A DNA stretch of 64,000 nucleotides from Frankia sp. QA3 (lineage in GTDB: Bacteria; Actinomycetota; Actinomycetes; Frankiales; Frankiaceae). Below are positions 9,595-20,158 of this stretch, one piece after another. Under the pieces are notes generated by a model. It saw nothing but the letters and a program-made list of their open reading frames with translations, did no database searches and was not told the origin of the DNA. The position numbers and the translations under genes are program-made. The number at the start of each line of letters is the position of its first letter. The stretch's first letter is position 1. The stretch is taken from the NCBI RefSeq assembly GCF_000262465.1, contig NZ_CM001489.1, forward strand, positions 4,815,243-4,879,242, written 5' to 3'.

Positions 9595-11294
9595 ACCTCA
9601 CCGCCGGGCGTGGGGCGCCGGGACCGCGAGGAGGCGGCGGTCAGCGACCGCAGGGCCCGGCGGTCGGTCTTCAGCGAGCTGGTGAGCGGCAACGACTCGA
9701 TGATGTGCACCTCGCGCGGGTAGCGCAGGGGCCCGAGCCGGGCCCGGCCCCAGCGCACCAGTTCCTCCGGGGAGACCGTGCCGCCGGCGACGAGCTGCAC
9801 GTAGGCGATCACCTCCTCGCCCTGGCGGTGGTCAGCCCGTCCGACGACCCCGCACGAGGCGACGTCGGGATGGCCGAGCAGGCCGTCCTCGACGTCGCGC
9901 GGGTAGACGTTGACCCCACCGCGGATGATCAGATCCTTGATCCGGTCGACGACGTACAGGTAGCCGTCGCTGTCGCGGCGCCCCACATCGCCGGTGTGCA
10001 GCCAGCCGCCGCGCAGCACGTCGGCGGTGGCTCGCGGCTCCTGCCAGTACCGCGTCATCAGCATCGGGCCCCGCACGCAGATCTCCCCGTCCTGCCCGGG
10101 ATTGGCCGGCGAGCCGTCGGGCAGCTCGACGCGCACCTCGACCCCGGGCGCGGGCCGACCCACGCTGCCCAGCCGCGCCCCGCCCCTCGGCGAGGTGGTG
10201 ATGATCCCCGCGCTTTCCGTACAGCCGTAACCCTCGACCAGCTCGATGCCGGGCAGGCGCCGCTGCCATTCGAGCGCAGTCTCCCTCGGCAGCGGCGCAC
10301 CGCCGCTGGTGATCCGACGCAGCGACGACGTGTCGGCCAGGTGCAACGGCTCCGCGAGCAGCTGGTCGATCATGGACGGTACCAGCGCGCTGACCGCCAC
10401 CCGGTGTTCGGCCACCAGGTCCAGCCACTGGCGGGGATCGAACCAGCGCATCAGGATCGCGGGGCCCGGCTTGCGCGCATGCAGCGTCATCACGCTGATC
10501 GTCAGGCCGTAGACATGCGACAACGGCAGCGGCAGCAGGCCGACGAGCTCCTCGTCCCCGTTCCCCGACGCGGCCGCGAAGCCCCCGGCGGACAGCGCGT
10601 CGTGGGACAGCACGACCCCCCGCGCCCGCCCGGTGGTGCCGCCGGTGTAGAGCAGCGCGGCCATGGCGTCCGGATCGGTCGGTTCGAGGGGACCGCCGTC
10701 GCCCGCCGCGAGGTCGGCGAAGCGCAGCACCGGCGGCTGCGACCCGCCCAGACCTGCCAAACCTGCCGGACCTGCCGGACCGGTCCCCGGCCGATCGGGC
10801 GAGTCGTCCGTGACGACCAGCGCCCGCACCTGCGGGCAGCCGCGCGCCACCGCGCGGACCTTGGCCAGGAAGTCGGGGGTCGTGACGATGAACCGGGCGC
10901 CGCTGTCGACGAGCACGTGGTGCAGCTCGGCCTCGTCGAGCAGGAACAGCACCGGCGTCACGACCCCGCCGGCCCGCCACACCCCGTGGTAGGCGATGCC
11001 GACCTCCGGGCAGTTGGCCATGTGGACGACCACCCGGTCACCGGGGACCAGCCCCGCGCCGCGCAGGCCGGCGCTGAACCGGCAGGCCTGGGCGAACCGG
11101 GCCGCCCCGGACTCGGCCCGCCCCTCGAAGAGCAGCTCCTCGGTGCCGCCCGTGCGTTCCACGGCGAGCTCCGCGAGCCTGCCCAGGCTGATCCCGGTCG
11201 GCCGGGAGCCGGCTGTGCTCACCATCTCCCACGTCGCCTTCCGCCGGCGCGTCGGCGAGCCGGCGGCTCCGGCCCGCTCGCGCATGAGCAGCAT
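9579..11294 (-). CDS. AMP-forming acyl-CoA synthetase / AMP-dependent ligase
   Basis: An adenylate-forming enzyme of about 571 residues that activates a carboxylic acid as acyl-AMP then acyl-CoA. Motifs: ATP-binding LLYTGGTTGRARGVVLSH, the adenine-site YGCTESAG, WLHTGDVG with the ribose-binding Asp, the hinge DRIKDLIIRGG, and a C-terminal catalytic Lys in LTSSLKTDRRAL. Length and motif order match long- or medium-chain fatty acid CoA ligases; the acyl specificity cannot be read. GAGGTGAG immediately precedes ATG 11294; a more conserved-looking start is ATG 11225 (MVSTAGSRP). It lies divergent to the FAD oxidase gene and overlaps the 3' end of the secreted-protein gene. Confidence 0.88.
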   Translation of the reverse strand: MLLMRERAGAAGSPTRRRKATWEMVSTAGSRPTGISLGRLAELAVERTGGTEELLFEGRAESGAARFAQACRFSAGLRGAGLVPGDRVVVHMANCPEVGIAYHGVWRAGGVVTPVLFLLDEAELHHVLVDSGARFIVTTPDFLAKVRAVARGCPQVRALVVTDDSPDRPGTGPAGPAGLAGLGGSQPPVLRFADLAAGDGGPLEPTDPDAMAALLYTGGTTGRARGVVLSHDALSAGGFAAASGNGDEELVGLLPLPLSHVYGLTISVMTLHARKPGPAILMRWFDPRQWLDLVAEHRVAVSALVPSMIDQLLAEPLHLADTSSLRRITSGGAPLPRETALEWQRRLPGIELVEGYGCTESAGIITTSPRGGARLGSVGRPAPGVEVRVELPDGSPANPGQDGEICVRGPMLMTRYWQEPRATADVLRGGWLHTGDVGRRDSDGYLYVVDRIKDLIIRGGVNVYPRDVEDGLLGHPDVASCGVVGRADHRQGEEVIAYVQLVAGGTVSPEELVRWGRARLGPLRYPREVHIIESLPLTSSLKTDRRALRSLTAASSRSRRPTPGGEVQSVE

Positions 11295-11547
11295 CTCACC
11301 TCACCGGGTGATCGACAGTCCGCTCGCCGCACCCCGGAAACACCTCAGGGAACACTCCGGGGACACAGATGAAGGAACCGACGGCGCAACGCACACGTCC
11401 AGTCACCGGGTCGGCGCGTGGTCCCTCGCGGTCCGTCGGACAGACCCGCCGGGCGGGACGCCGGCCAGGCGGTCCACGATGGGGACCGGCTCCGCCGGTG
11501 GGTCGCCCACCGGCGCCGCCAGTCGTCGGCCCCGGACGGAGGTGCTC

Positions 11548-12948
11548 ATGGGCTTGCCCCTTGGTGAACCCGCGGCGTGGCGGAACTGGGCGGGCAACGA
11601 GACCGCCCAGGCGGTCCGGCTCGCCCGCCCCCGCACCGCCGAGGAGGCGTCGGCGGTGGTGATCGCCGCCGTGCGGGACGGCCGGCGGGTCCGGGCCGTC
11701 GGCGCCGGCCACGCGATGAACGCGATCGGCCGGCCGGACGACGGCGGCGTGCAGGTCGCCCTGGACCGCTGCGCCGATCTGGTCGCGCTCGACGGTGGCA
11801 GCGGGCTGGTGACGGTGCGCGGCGGCATGACCCTGCGCCGACTGAACCGGCTGCTCGCCGAGGCCGGGCTGGCCCTGACCAACCAGGGGCACGGTGAGGA
11901 GGCGACGATCGCCGGGGCGATCGCCACGGGAACCCACGGCACGGGCGCCCGCTACGGCGGGCTGTCCACGCAGGTGCGGGCGCTGGAGGTGGTGCTCGCC
12001 GACGGCGAGGTGGTCACCTGCTCGCGCGGGGAGCGCCCCGAGCTGTTCGCGGCCGCGCGCCTCGGCCTCGGCGCCCTGGGCGTCGTGACGTCGGTGACGC
12101 TGCAGGCCGTGCCGCTGTTCGCCCTGCACGTGCGGGCGAGCCGGCTGCCGTTGGCCGAGGTGCTCGACGGCTACGACGCGCTCGTCGAGCAGGCCGACCA
12201 CGTCCGCTTCGCCTGGTTCCCGCACACCTCGACCGTGCTGGTACGCCGGGATGACCGTCACCCGGTCGACGACGGACTGGACCCGCCGGCCCAGCAGCGC
12301 AACCGGCTGGATGGCGGGCCGGTGGCCGGCGGCGTCTTCGGGGCACTGATGGTGGCCGCCCGGCGGCTGCCGGCGGCGGACCGGCCCGCCGCCCAGTTCG
12401 CCGCCCACGTCGGTGGCCGCGTCGGCGGCGTCGGCGCTGCGCTGACGGGCGGTCGACCGTCGCGCGATCTGTCCTACCGGGTGTTCGCCGCGGGCCACCC
12501 GGCGATCCGGTACAAGGAGGTCGAGTACGCCGTCCCCCGCGCCGAGCTGGCCGCCGCCATGGGCGAGCTCGCCGCCGCCGTAGCCCGATCCAGGGTGCGC
12601 ACCGCCTTCCCCGTCGAGGTGCGCTGCGCGGCCGCGGACGAGATCCCGCTGTCTCCCGCCTTCGGCCGCGACACCGCCTACATCGCCGTTCGGACCGACC
12701 GCCGCGGCGCGCACGAGGACCATTTCGGCCTCGCCGAACAGATCATGCTGGCGGCCGGCGGGCGGCCCCAGTGGGGCACCCTGCACACGTTGGCCGCGGC
12801 GCAGCTACGCGAGCGGTACCCCCGCTTCGACGAGTTCCTGGCCGTTCGCGGCGCCGTCGACCCGGCCGGCGTGTTCGCCAACGCCCACCTCGACCGCGTC
12901 CTCGGCCCGCCCTCGCCGGCCTCCGACCGCCTCGCACCCGCAGGCTGA
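11548..12948 (+). CDS. FAD-linked D-arabinono-1,4-lactone oxidase family protein
   Basis: A 466-residue flavoprotein of the aldonolactone oxidase (VAO) family. The N-terminal FAD-binding domain shows RAVGAGHAMNAIG and the signature IATGTHGTGARYGGLSTQV; the C-terminal ALO domain shows HVRFAWFPHTSTVLV and ends QWGTLHTLAAAQLRERYPRFDEF-type sequence (given here in part) with VDPAGVFANAHL. It oxidises a sugar lactone or polyol with reduction of oxygen or another acceptor. The ATG at 11548 has GGAGG 5 nt upstream. The lead-in from 11295 to 11547 is non-coding divergent promoter space. Substrate unassigned. Confidence 0.87.
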   Translation: MGLPLGEPAAWRNWAGNETAQAVRLARPRTAEEASAVVIAAVRDGRRVRAVGAGHAMNAIGRPDDGGVQVALDRCADLVALDGGSGLVTVRGGMTLRRLNRLLAEAGLALTNQGHGEEATIAGAIATGTHGTGARYGGLSTQVRALEVVLADGEVVTCSRGERPELFAAARLGLGALGVVTSVTLQAVPLFALHVRASRLPLAEVLDGYDALVEQADHVRFAWFPHTSTVLVRRDDRHPVDDGLDPPAQQRNRLDGGPVAGGVFGALMVAARRLPAADRPAAQFAAHVGGRVGGVGAALTGGRPSRDLSYRVFAAGHPAIRYKEVEYAVPRAELAAAMGELAAAVARSRVRTAFPVEVRCAAADEIPLSPAFGRDTAYIAVRTDRRGAHEDHFGLAEQIMLAAGGRPQWGTLHTLAAAQLRERYPRFDEFLAVRGAVDPAGVFANAHLDRVLGPPSPASDRLAPAG

Positions 12949-13039
12949 CCCGCCACCTCCCTTGCCCTTCCACAGCCCTCTGCGCCCGATTCGCCCCTGG
13001 GAGAAGGCAAGCGGGGACCGCCGTGAAGGTACGGCGGGA

Positions 13040-13954
13040 TCACGCGCAGTAGAGGTCGGGGGATCGGGCGGCGGCGACGATGGCGGCGAGGGTGGCGGAC
13101 AGGTGCGGGGCCTGCTGGGAGCCACGGCGGACGGCGGCGAAGATCGGCCGGATCGGCAGGACGCCCGCGATCGGCCGGAGGGCGACCTGCGGGGTGCTGG
13201 ACAGCTTCGCCAGCCTCGGGATGAGGCCGACCCCGCAGCCCGCGGCGATCAGGCCGAGGACCGCGGTGTAGTCGTCGCAGCGGTGGCGCACCCGGGGAAC
13301 GAACCCGGCCGCGGCGCACGCCGCGTGGGTGACCTCGTGACAGGGGGTGCCGGGGCGGCTGGAGATGAAGTCCTCCCCGCCGAGCACCTCCAGCGGCACG
13401 GCCGCGGCGGCAGCGTAAGGATGGTCGGCGGGCAACGCGACGTCGAGCGGGTCGTCGAGCAGCGGGATCTGTAGTAGCCGCTCGTCGAGGGGCCGGGCAC
13501 CCGGGTGGGTGATACAGACCGCGAGATCCAGGTCGCCGGCCAGCAGCAGGTCGAAGCACTCGGGCTCGGCCACGTCGGACACCGACATCCGCAGCCGCGG
13601 CCGGCTCTCCCGCAACGCCGCCAGCGCCGGCACGACGATGCCGGAGATCGCCGTGGTGAAGGCCGCCACGGCCACCGACCCGACCCGGCCCTCGTCGAAG
13701 GCGGCGAGATCCGCCTCGGCCCGTTCCAGCTGGGCGAACAGAACGTCGGCGTGCCCCAGCAGCACCCGGGCGGCCGGGGTGAGCCGGACCCGGCGGCCGG
13801 CCGGGTCGAGCAGCCGCACGCCGGTCTCCTTCGCGAGGGCGGCGAGCTGCTGGCTGACCGCCGACGGCGTCAGGTGCAGCGCCGCGGCCGTGGCCACGAC
13901 CGTTCCCCGGCTGTCGAGCTCCCGCAGGACGCGCAGGCGACGCACATCGATCAT
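13040..13954 (-). CDS. LysR-family transcriptional regulator
   Basis: A 304-residue regulator. The N-terminal winged helix contains VVATAAALHLTPSAVSQQLAAL (helix-turn-helix) followed by LLDPAGRRVRLTPAA, and residues from about 90 form a periplasmic-binding-fold effector domain (VAVAAFTTAIS, GDLDLAVCITHPG). It starts at ATG 13954 (MIDVRRLRVLRELDSRG). LysR proteins commonly regulate a divergent neighbour and themselves; the divergent gene here encodes a small membrane protein across a 73-bp spacer that contains the interrupted inverted repeat ATCT...AGAT and CTGTGGCATGCAG. The effector cannot be read from sequence. Confidence 0.9.
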   Translation of the reverse strand: MIDVRRLRVLRELDSRGTVVATAAALHLTPSAVSQQLAALAKETGVRLLDPAGRRVRLTPAARVLLGHADVLFAQLERAEADLAAFDEGRVGSVAVAAFTTAISGIVVPALAALRESRPRLRMSVSDVAEPECFDLLLAGDLDLAVCITHPGARPLDERLLQIPLLDDPLDVALPADHPYAAAAAVPLEVLGGEDFISSRPGTPCHEVTHAACAAAGFVPRVRHRCDDYTAVLGLIAAGCGVGLIPRLAKLSSTPQVALRPIAGVLPIRPIFAAVRRGSQQAPHLSATLAAIVAAARSPDLYCA

Positions 13955-14027
13955 GTAGGAAATCTTAGCTGTGGCATGCAGAAAAATTAGATGGACTGCA
14001 AGAGCGCTTGCCCTGATCCTGGGGATC

Positions 14028-14330
14028 ATGATGTACACGATCGTGACCGGCGGGGCCGTGCTGCTGGGCCTCGCCGTCTGGCTGTGGGGACCCGACACCC
14101 GCGACGGGCTGGACTGGGCCCGCCGGGACGCCGGGATCAGCCCTGATATCAGCTTCGGGCCGGGCAGCGGCTTCGGGCCGGGCAGCGGCTTCGGGCCGGG
14201 CAGCGGTTTCGGGCCGCGAGGGGGGACCGGCCGCGGGGGTGGCTCCGGCCCGGGTGGTGACGGCCGGCCGGGCCCAGGTACCGCCGAGTGGGCGGCTCAG
14301 GCGGAGTCGGCGGGGACCGCGGCGCCGTGA
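14028..14330 (+). CDS. Small single-span membrane protein with GSGFGP repeats
   Basis: About 100 residues starting MMYTIVTGGAVLLGLAVWLWG, one membrane helix, then a short charged region and a Gly/Pro/Phe repeat (FGPGSG three times) with a Gly-rich tail. GGGG lies just before the ATG at 14028; an upstream GTG at 13971 is possible. It is divergent to lysR and its end overlaps the livF end by 34 nt tail-to-tail, which lowers confidence. No function can be given. Confidence 0.5.
   Translation: MMYTIVTGGAVLLGLAVWLWGPDTRDGLDWARRDAGISPDISFGPGSGFGPGSGFGPGSGFGPRGGTGRGGGSGPGGDGRPGPGTAEWAAQAESAGTAAP
14154..14215. repeat. 18-bp minisatellite, about 3.4 copies
   Basis: TTCGGGCCGGGCAGCGGC recurs at 14154, 14172 and 14190 with a partial fourth copy. 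In the + frame it encodes the repeated hexapeptide FGPGSG. Confidence 0.9.
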
Positions 14331-15091
14331 GCCGGGCCCGCCGCCGCACCGCCCCCGGCCGGCGCGGGCCCATCCGCCCCGTCGGCGACGTCCTCGCCCA
14401 GGTACGCCTGGCGGACCCGGTCGTCGGCGAGCAGGCCGGCGGCCGTGCCCGCGAGGACGACCCGGCCGGTCTCCAGCACGTACCCGCGCCCGGCGATCCG
14501 CAGCGCCGAGGCCGCGTTCTGCTCGACGAGCAGCACCGCGACCCCCGCCTGGTTGATCTCGGCGATCACCTCGAAGATGGTCTGGACGATCATCGGGGCC
14601 AGCCCCATCGACGGCTCGTCGAGCAGGATCAGCCGCGGCCGGCTCATCAGCGCCCGGCCGATCGCGAGCATCTGCTGCTCACCACCCGACAGCGTGCCGC
14701 CCGGCTGGCCGATCCGCTCGGCCAGCCGCGGGAACAACGCGACGACCCGGTCCAGGTCCGCCCGCGCATGCCGACGATCATGGTAGGCGCCCATCAGCAG
14801 GTTCTCGCGGACACTCATGCTGGGGAAGACCCGCCGGCCCTCGGGCACGTGGCTGACCCCGGCGCCGACGAGGCCGTGCGCGGGGATGGACGACAGCGGC
14901 CGGCCGTCGAGGCGCACCTCGCCGGACCGAGGCCGCAGCAGGCCGGAGATGGTCCGCAGGGTCGTCGTCTTGCCGGCGCCGTTGGCGCCGAGCAGGGTGA
15001 CGATCTCGCCCTCGCCGACCTCCAGGCTGACCCCGCGCAGGGCGGTCACCGCGCCGTAGGCGACCTCGACGTCGCTCAGTGTCAGCAGCAT
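14297..15091 (-). CDS. livF: Branched-chain amino acid ABC transporter ATP-binding protein LivF
   Basis: A 264-residue ABC ATPase. Walker A is LGANGAGKTT, the signature is TLSGGEQQMLAIGRAL, Walker B is LILLDEPSMGLAP, and the sequence HVPEGRRVFPSMSVRENL is diagnostic for the LivF branch. It is the second nucleotide-binding subunit of the hydrophobic amino acid uptake (HAAT) transporter. Its ATG overlaps the livG stop (TGATG), so the two are translationally coupled. A Gly/Ala/Pro tail of about 25 residues follows the usual end. Last gene of the operon. Confidence 0.95.
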   Translation of the reverse strand: MLLTLSDVEVAYGAVTALRGVSLEVGEGEIVTLLGANGAGKTTTLRTISGLLRPRSGEVRLDGRPLSSIPAHGLVGAGVSHVPEGRRVFPSMSVRENLLMGAYHDRRHARADLDRVVALFPRLAERIGQPGGTLSGGEQQMLAIGRALMSRPRLILLDEPSMGLAPMIVQTIFEVIAEINQAGVAVLLVEQNAASALRIAGRGYVLETGRVVLAGTAAGLLADDRVRQAYLGEDVADGADGPAPAGGGAAAGPAHGAAVPADSA

Positions 15092-16016
15092 CAGCGCACG
15101 TCCTTCCGCGCGGCGGCGCCGCGCCCGGCGGGGACGTCGGCGCCACCGGCAGCGCCACCGGTGTCCTCGGCATCGGTCACGCCGAGGTACGCCTCGATGA
15201 CCGCCGGATCGCGCTGGACCTCCCCCGGCGTGCCGTGGGCGATCACCCGGCCGAAGTTGAGCACCACCACCGCGGTGGCCACGGACATCACCAACCGCAT
15301 GTCGTGCTCGATGAGCAGCACCGACACCCCGGTGCCGGCGATGCGGGTGATGAGACCGGCGAGGTCCTGCTTCTCCGCCGGGTTGGTCCCGGCTGCCGGC
15401 TCGTCGAGCAGCAGCAGGCTGGGCTCGGTGCCCAGGGCCCGGGCGATCTCCAGCCGGCGCTGCTCACCGTACGGCAGTGAGGCAGCCAGCTCGTGCGTGC
15501 GGTGAGACAGCCCGACCAGGTCGAGCAGGCTCAGCGCGTGGCGCACCCCGTCGCGCTCGGCGCGCCGGGCGTGCGGCAGGCCCAGGATCGCGCCGACCGG
15601 CCCGTACCGCTGCCGCACCTCGGTGCCGATCTGCACGTTCTCCAGGGCCGACAGGGCGGGGAAGAGCCGGATGTTCTGGAAGGTGCGGGCCACCCCGAGC
15701 CGGGTGATCGCGTGCGGGCGGCGGCCGACGAGCTCGGTCGGGCGGTCGGCCTGCGGCCAGAAGGTGACCGAGCCCTGCTGCGGCCGGTACGCCCCGGTCA
15801 GGCAGTTGAACAGCGACGTCTTGCCGGCCCCGTTCGGGCCGATCACCGCGAGGATCTCCCCGCGGCGCTGGCGCAGCGAGACGCCGTCGAGGCTGGTCAC
15901 CCCGCCGAAGCGCAGCGCCAGGTCGCGGGCCTCGACGACCAGGTCGCCGGGCGCGGTCTCGTCGGCGCGCGGGTTGCGGGCGCCGGGTACCCCGGACCGG
16001 TGGGCACCGACCCGGC

Positions 16017-16020
<4 letters not shown>
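15091..16020 (-). CDS. livG: Branched-chain amino acid ABC transporter ATP-binding protein LivG
   Basis: A 309-residue ABC ATPase with Walker A IGPNGAGKTSLFNCLTG, the LivG-typical GVARTFQNIRLFPALSALEN, signature SLPYGEQRRLEIARAL, Walker B LLLLDEPAAGTNP, and switch His in LLIEHDM. The start is GTG 16020, whose last bases overlap the livM stop (GTGA), and the first 25 residues are variable. The C-terminal tail (GGAAGGADVPAGRGAA) is low complexity. It works with LivF on the cytoplasmic side of the LivH-LivM channel. Confidence 0.95.
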
Positions 16021-17488
<1,468 letters not shown>

Positions 17489-17492
<4 letters not shown>

Positions 17493-18421
17493 GCCGCCCG
17501 CCCCAGACGCTCGCCGAGCAGGCCGGAGGGTCGGATCATCAGGATCGCCACCAGGACGAGGAAGGCGATGACGTCCTTGTAGGACGCCTGGAACAGGTAG
17601 CCACCATAACTCTCGACCAGGCCGAGCAGCAGGCCGCCGAGCATCGCGCCGCGCACGTTGCCGATGCCGCCGAGGACCGCGGCGGTGAACGCCTTCACCC
17701 CGGGGACGAACCCCATGCTGTACGAGGCGTTGAACGTCATCGCGTAGAGGAAGCCGCCGGCGCCGGCGAGCAGGCCGCCGACGACGAACGTGACGATGAT
17801 GATCCGCTCGACGTTGACCCCCATGAGGACGGCGGTGTCGGCGTCCTGGGCGACGGCCCGGATGCCCTGGCCGAGGCGGGTGCCGGCGACGAGGCGGTCC
17901 AGGCCGATGAGCATCGCGACGGCGACGGCGAAGATGACCAGCGACTGGGTGGAGACGTCCGCGCCGAAGACCGTGAAGACCGTGCCGTTGTGGAACAGGT
18001 CGGGCAGGTCCACGTTCTGCCGGCCGAACTCCTTGCCGGCCAGGTTGACGGCGAACAGCGACGCCCCGATCGCGCTGATCAGGTAGGCCAGCCGGGGCGC
18101 GGAGCGGCGCCGCAGCGGCCGGTAGGCCACCCGTTCGAGGGTGAACGCGGCGAGCCCCCCGCAGATCGCGCCGACCCCGAGGCCGACGGCCACCAGCCCC
18201 ACGGACGCCAGCCCCCCGGGCACCGACCCGTCGTCGGGCAGCAGGGCTCGGGCGGCGAACAGGCCGCCGAAGGATCCCAGCATGAACACCTCGCTGTGGG
18301 CGAAGTTGATGAGCTGGAGAACCCCGTACACGAGCGTGTACCCGAGTGCTATGACCGCGTACAGCGAGCCGACCATCAGGCCGTCGATGGTCAGCTGCCA
18401 GAACTGGTCGAGGAAACCCAT
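17489..18421 (-). CDS. livH: Branched-chain amino acid ABC transporter permease LivH
   Basis: A 310-residue permease starting MGFLDQFWQLTIDGLMVGSL, with LGYTLVYGVLQLINFAHSE and the C-terminal block VKAFTAAVLGGIGNVRGAMLGGLLLG that define LivH. About eight membrane helices are predicted. GAGG lies 10 nt before the ATG at 18421. The frame stays open upstream to 18601, but that part is the 19-bp repeat array and is not coding. It pairs with LivM to form the translocation path. Confidence 0.95.
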
Positions 18422-18444
18422 ACGTGTGCCTCGTTCGTCGCGTG

Positions 18445-18576
18445 GCTCGTTCGCCTGGCAGAAGTTCGTCCGCGTGGCAGATGCTCGTTCTCGTGGCGGA
18501 TGCTCGTTCTGGTGGCGGATGTTGGTTCTGTAAGCAGAATGACGGGTTGCGGCGCAGATGTTCGCCGGACGCGGCG
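18445..18576. repeat. 19-bp degenerate tandem array between livJ and livH
   Basis: Units of 17-20 bp with core ATGCTCGTTCTCGTGGCGG repeat about seven times; the best copies are 18462-18480, 18481-18499, 18500-18518, 18519-18537, a 20-bp copy at 18538, and 18558-18576. It occupies most of the livJ-livH intercistronic leader. Confidence 0.85.
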
Positions 18577-18578
18577 AG

Positions 18579-18612
18579 GCGGTGGCCGGACGTTCGCTCA
18601 TCCGGCCACCGC
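18579..18612 (-). terminator. Intercistronic hairpin downstream of livJ
   Basis: A perfect 12-bp stem (GCGGTGGCCGGA paired with TCCGGCCACCGC) with a 10-nt loop begins 11 nt after the livJ stop. It probably stabilises or partly terminates the livJ message so that the binding protein is made in excess of the membrane subunits. Confidence 0.75.
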
Positions 18613-18623
18613 CCGCGCCTACA

Positions 18624-19799
18624 TCAGGACTTGATCAGATCCGAGGTGTTGCCGAGAACGGTGATCGCACCGTTCTTGACCTGGTAGATGAACACGTTGG
18701 AACCCTTGACCTCGCCGGTGGACTCGAAGGCGACGGTCTTCGTGATGCCCTGGAAGTTCACGGCGCCGAAGGCGCTCGCGACCGACTCCCGGCTGACGTC
18801 GGTGCCAAGCTTCTTGAACACGTTCGCGAGCGCGAGCGTGGCGTCGTACGCCTCACCGGAGTAAGTTCCGGGCTTCGCGCCCTTGTTGACCTTCTTGAAG
18901 GAGGCGACGAACGCGGCGGCCTTCGGGTCGGTGTTCGCGTCGCCGCAGGGGCAGGTGAGGTAGGTGCCCTCGGCCGCGGCGGCGCCGGCCTGCGCGACGT
19001 ACTGCGGGTCGAGCGAGCCGTCCCCGCTGGCGATCTTGCCGGTGAAGCCCTTGTCCTTGAGCGCCTTGGACAGCAGGGCGAGCTCGGGGTAGTACCCGGA
19101 GTAGTACAGGACGTCCGGCGCCGCGGCGATGATCTTCGTGGCCTCGGAGGTGTAGTCCTTGGTCGGGTTGATGCCGTCGTGGGTGACGGCGACGCCCTTG
19201 GCCTTGAGCTCGGCCTCCAGGACGCCGGACAGGCCGGTGCCGTACTCGGTCTTGTCGTCCAGCGAGTAGACCTTCTTCGCCTGCAGGACGGCGGCCACGT
19301 AGTCGGCGGCGGCCTTGCCCTGCACGGTGTCCGGCGCGATGACCCGGTAGAAGGTCTTGAAGCCCAGGGTGGTCAGCGCGGGAGCCGTCGCGGACGGGCT
19401 CACGGACAGCAGGCCGGCCTGGGTGTAGGCGGGCTCGCTGGCCTTGGTGGCGCCGGAGAACATCGGGCCGACGACCGCGACGACCTTGGAATCGTCGATC
19501 AGCTTCTGCGCGGCCGTGGGGCCCTGGTCCGCGGAGCCGCCGTCGTCGGACTCGACGAGCTTGAGCTGGAACGGCGAGCTCGCGTCCGCGTTCACCTCCG
19601 CGATCGCGGTCCGTACGCCGTAAAGGGCGTTCAGTCCGAGCTGCTGGCTGTCGCCCGACAGAACGCCCTGGAAGCCGATGGTGATCGTTTTCTTTCCGTC
19701 CGCGGAAGACCCACCATCGCTGTCGCTCCCACAGGCCGCGGCGGTCAACGTCACGGCCGTGGCGAGGGCTATCGCTCCCAGGAGCGGGCGCCTACGCAT
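18624..19799 (-). CDS. livJ: Branched-chain amino acid ABC transporter substrate-binding lipoprotein LivJ
   Basis: A 391-residue extracellular binding protein. The N-terminus MRRRPLLGAIALATAVTLTA is a lipoprotein signal ending in AAAC (Cys23 as the lipidated residue), followed by a Ser/Gly/Asp linker. The mature Leu/Ile/Val-binding fold shows ITIGFQGVLSGDSQQLG, VVAVVGPMFSGATKAS, FKTFYRVIAPDTVQG and DVLYYSGYYPELALL. It captures branched-chain or related amino acids for LivHMGF. GGAGGAGG precedes the ATG at 19799. First gene of the operon. Confidence 0.95.
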   Translation of the reverse strand: MRRRPLLGAIALATAVTLTAAACGSDSDGGSSADGKKTITIGFQGVLSGDSQQLGLNALYGVRTAIAEVNADASSPFQLKLVESDDGGSADQGPTAAQKLIDDSKVVAVVGPMFSGATKASEPAYTQAGLLSVSPSATAPALTTLGFKTFYRVIAPDTVQGKAAADYVAAVLQAKKVYSLDDKTEYGTGLSGVLEAELKAKGVAVTHDGINPTKDYTSEATKIIAAAPDVLYYSGYYPELALLSKALKDKGFTGKIASGDGSLDPQYVAQAGAAAAEGTYLTCPCGDANTDPKAAAFVASFKKVNKGAKPGTYSGEAYDATLALANVFKKLGTDVSRESVASAFGAVNFQGITKTVAFESTGEVKGSNVFIYQVKNGAITVLGNTSDLIKS

Positions 19800-20158
19800 G
19801 CATTTCCTCCTCCGGTCCGCCGATCGCGAGCCCGATGCCACGACCGACCCTGCTACGAGCAACCCCCGGCGCCACCGACGTGGGGCCGGCGCGCCACCGC
19901 ATAGAGGATGACGCGCCCCTCGGCGCCAGCCCCGACCGCCCCCCGGAAAACGCGCCCGGACCGGCGGATGACCGGCCGACCGCCACGCGCTCTCCGCTGA
20001 GATGGCGGAAACCTAGTCCCCTGAGCAGATCCGCCGAAAGTACTCATATCAGGTCGTTACACCGATGACACAAAAGTGGTGTCCAGGCGCGCCCAGTGTT
20101 AACAATCCTCGGCGATCGCCGCCGCGCCGCAACGTCGCGAGCGCCGGACTGAAACTGT
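19800..20158. other. Non-coding leader of the liv operon
   Basis: No convincing gene. The segment near 20040-20110 is visibly richer in A and T than its surroundings and includes TGACACAAAAGTGGTGTCC, an imperfect dyad, so the liv promoter and any operator are probably here. The precise promoter was not identified. Confidence 0.5.

Noticed and set aside
8841-11372. A plus-strand frame of 843 codons
   Set aside because: It overlaps the secreted-protein gene out of frame and is antisense to the AMP ligase. Composition is that of a shadow frame.
18462-18576. CRISPR-like array in the liv operon
   Set aside because: Units are contiguous 17-20 bp degenerate repeats without unique spacers, and no cas genes are present.
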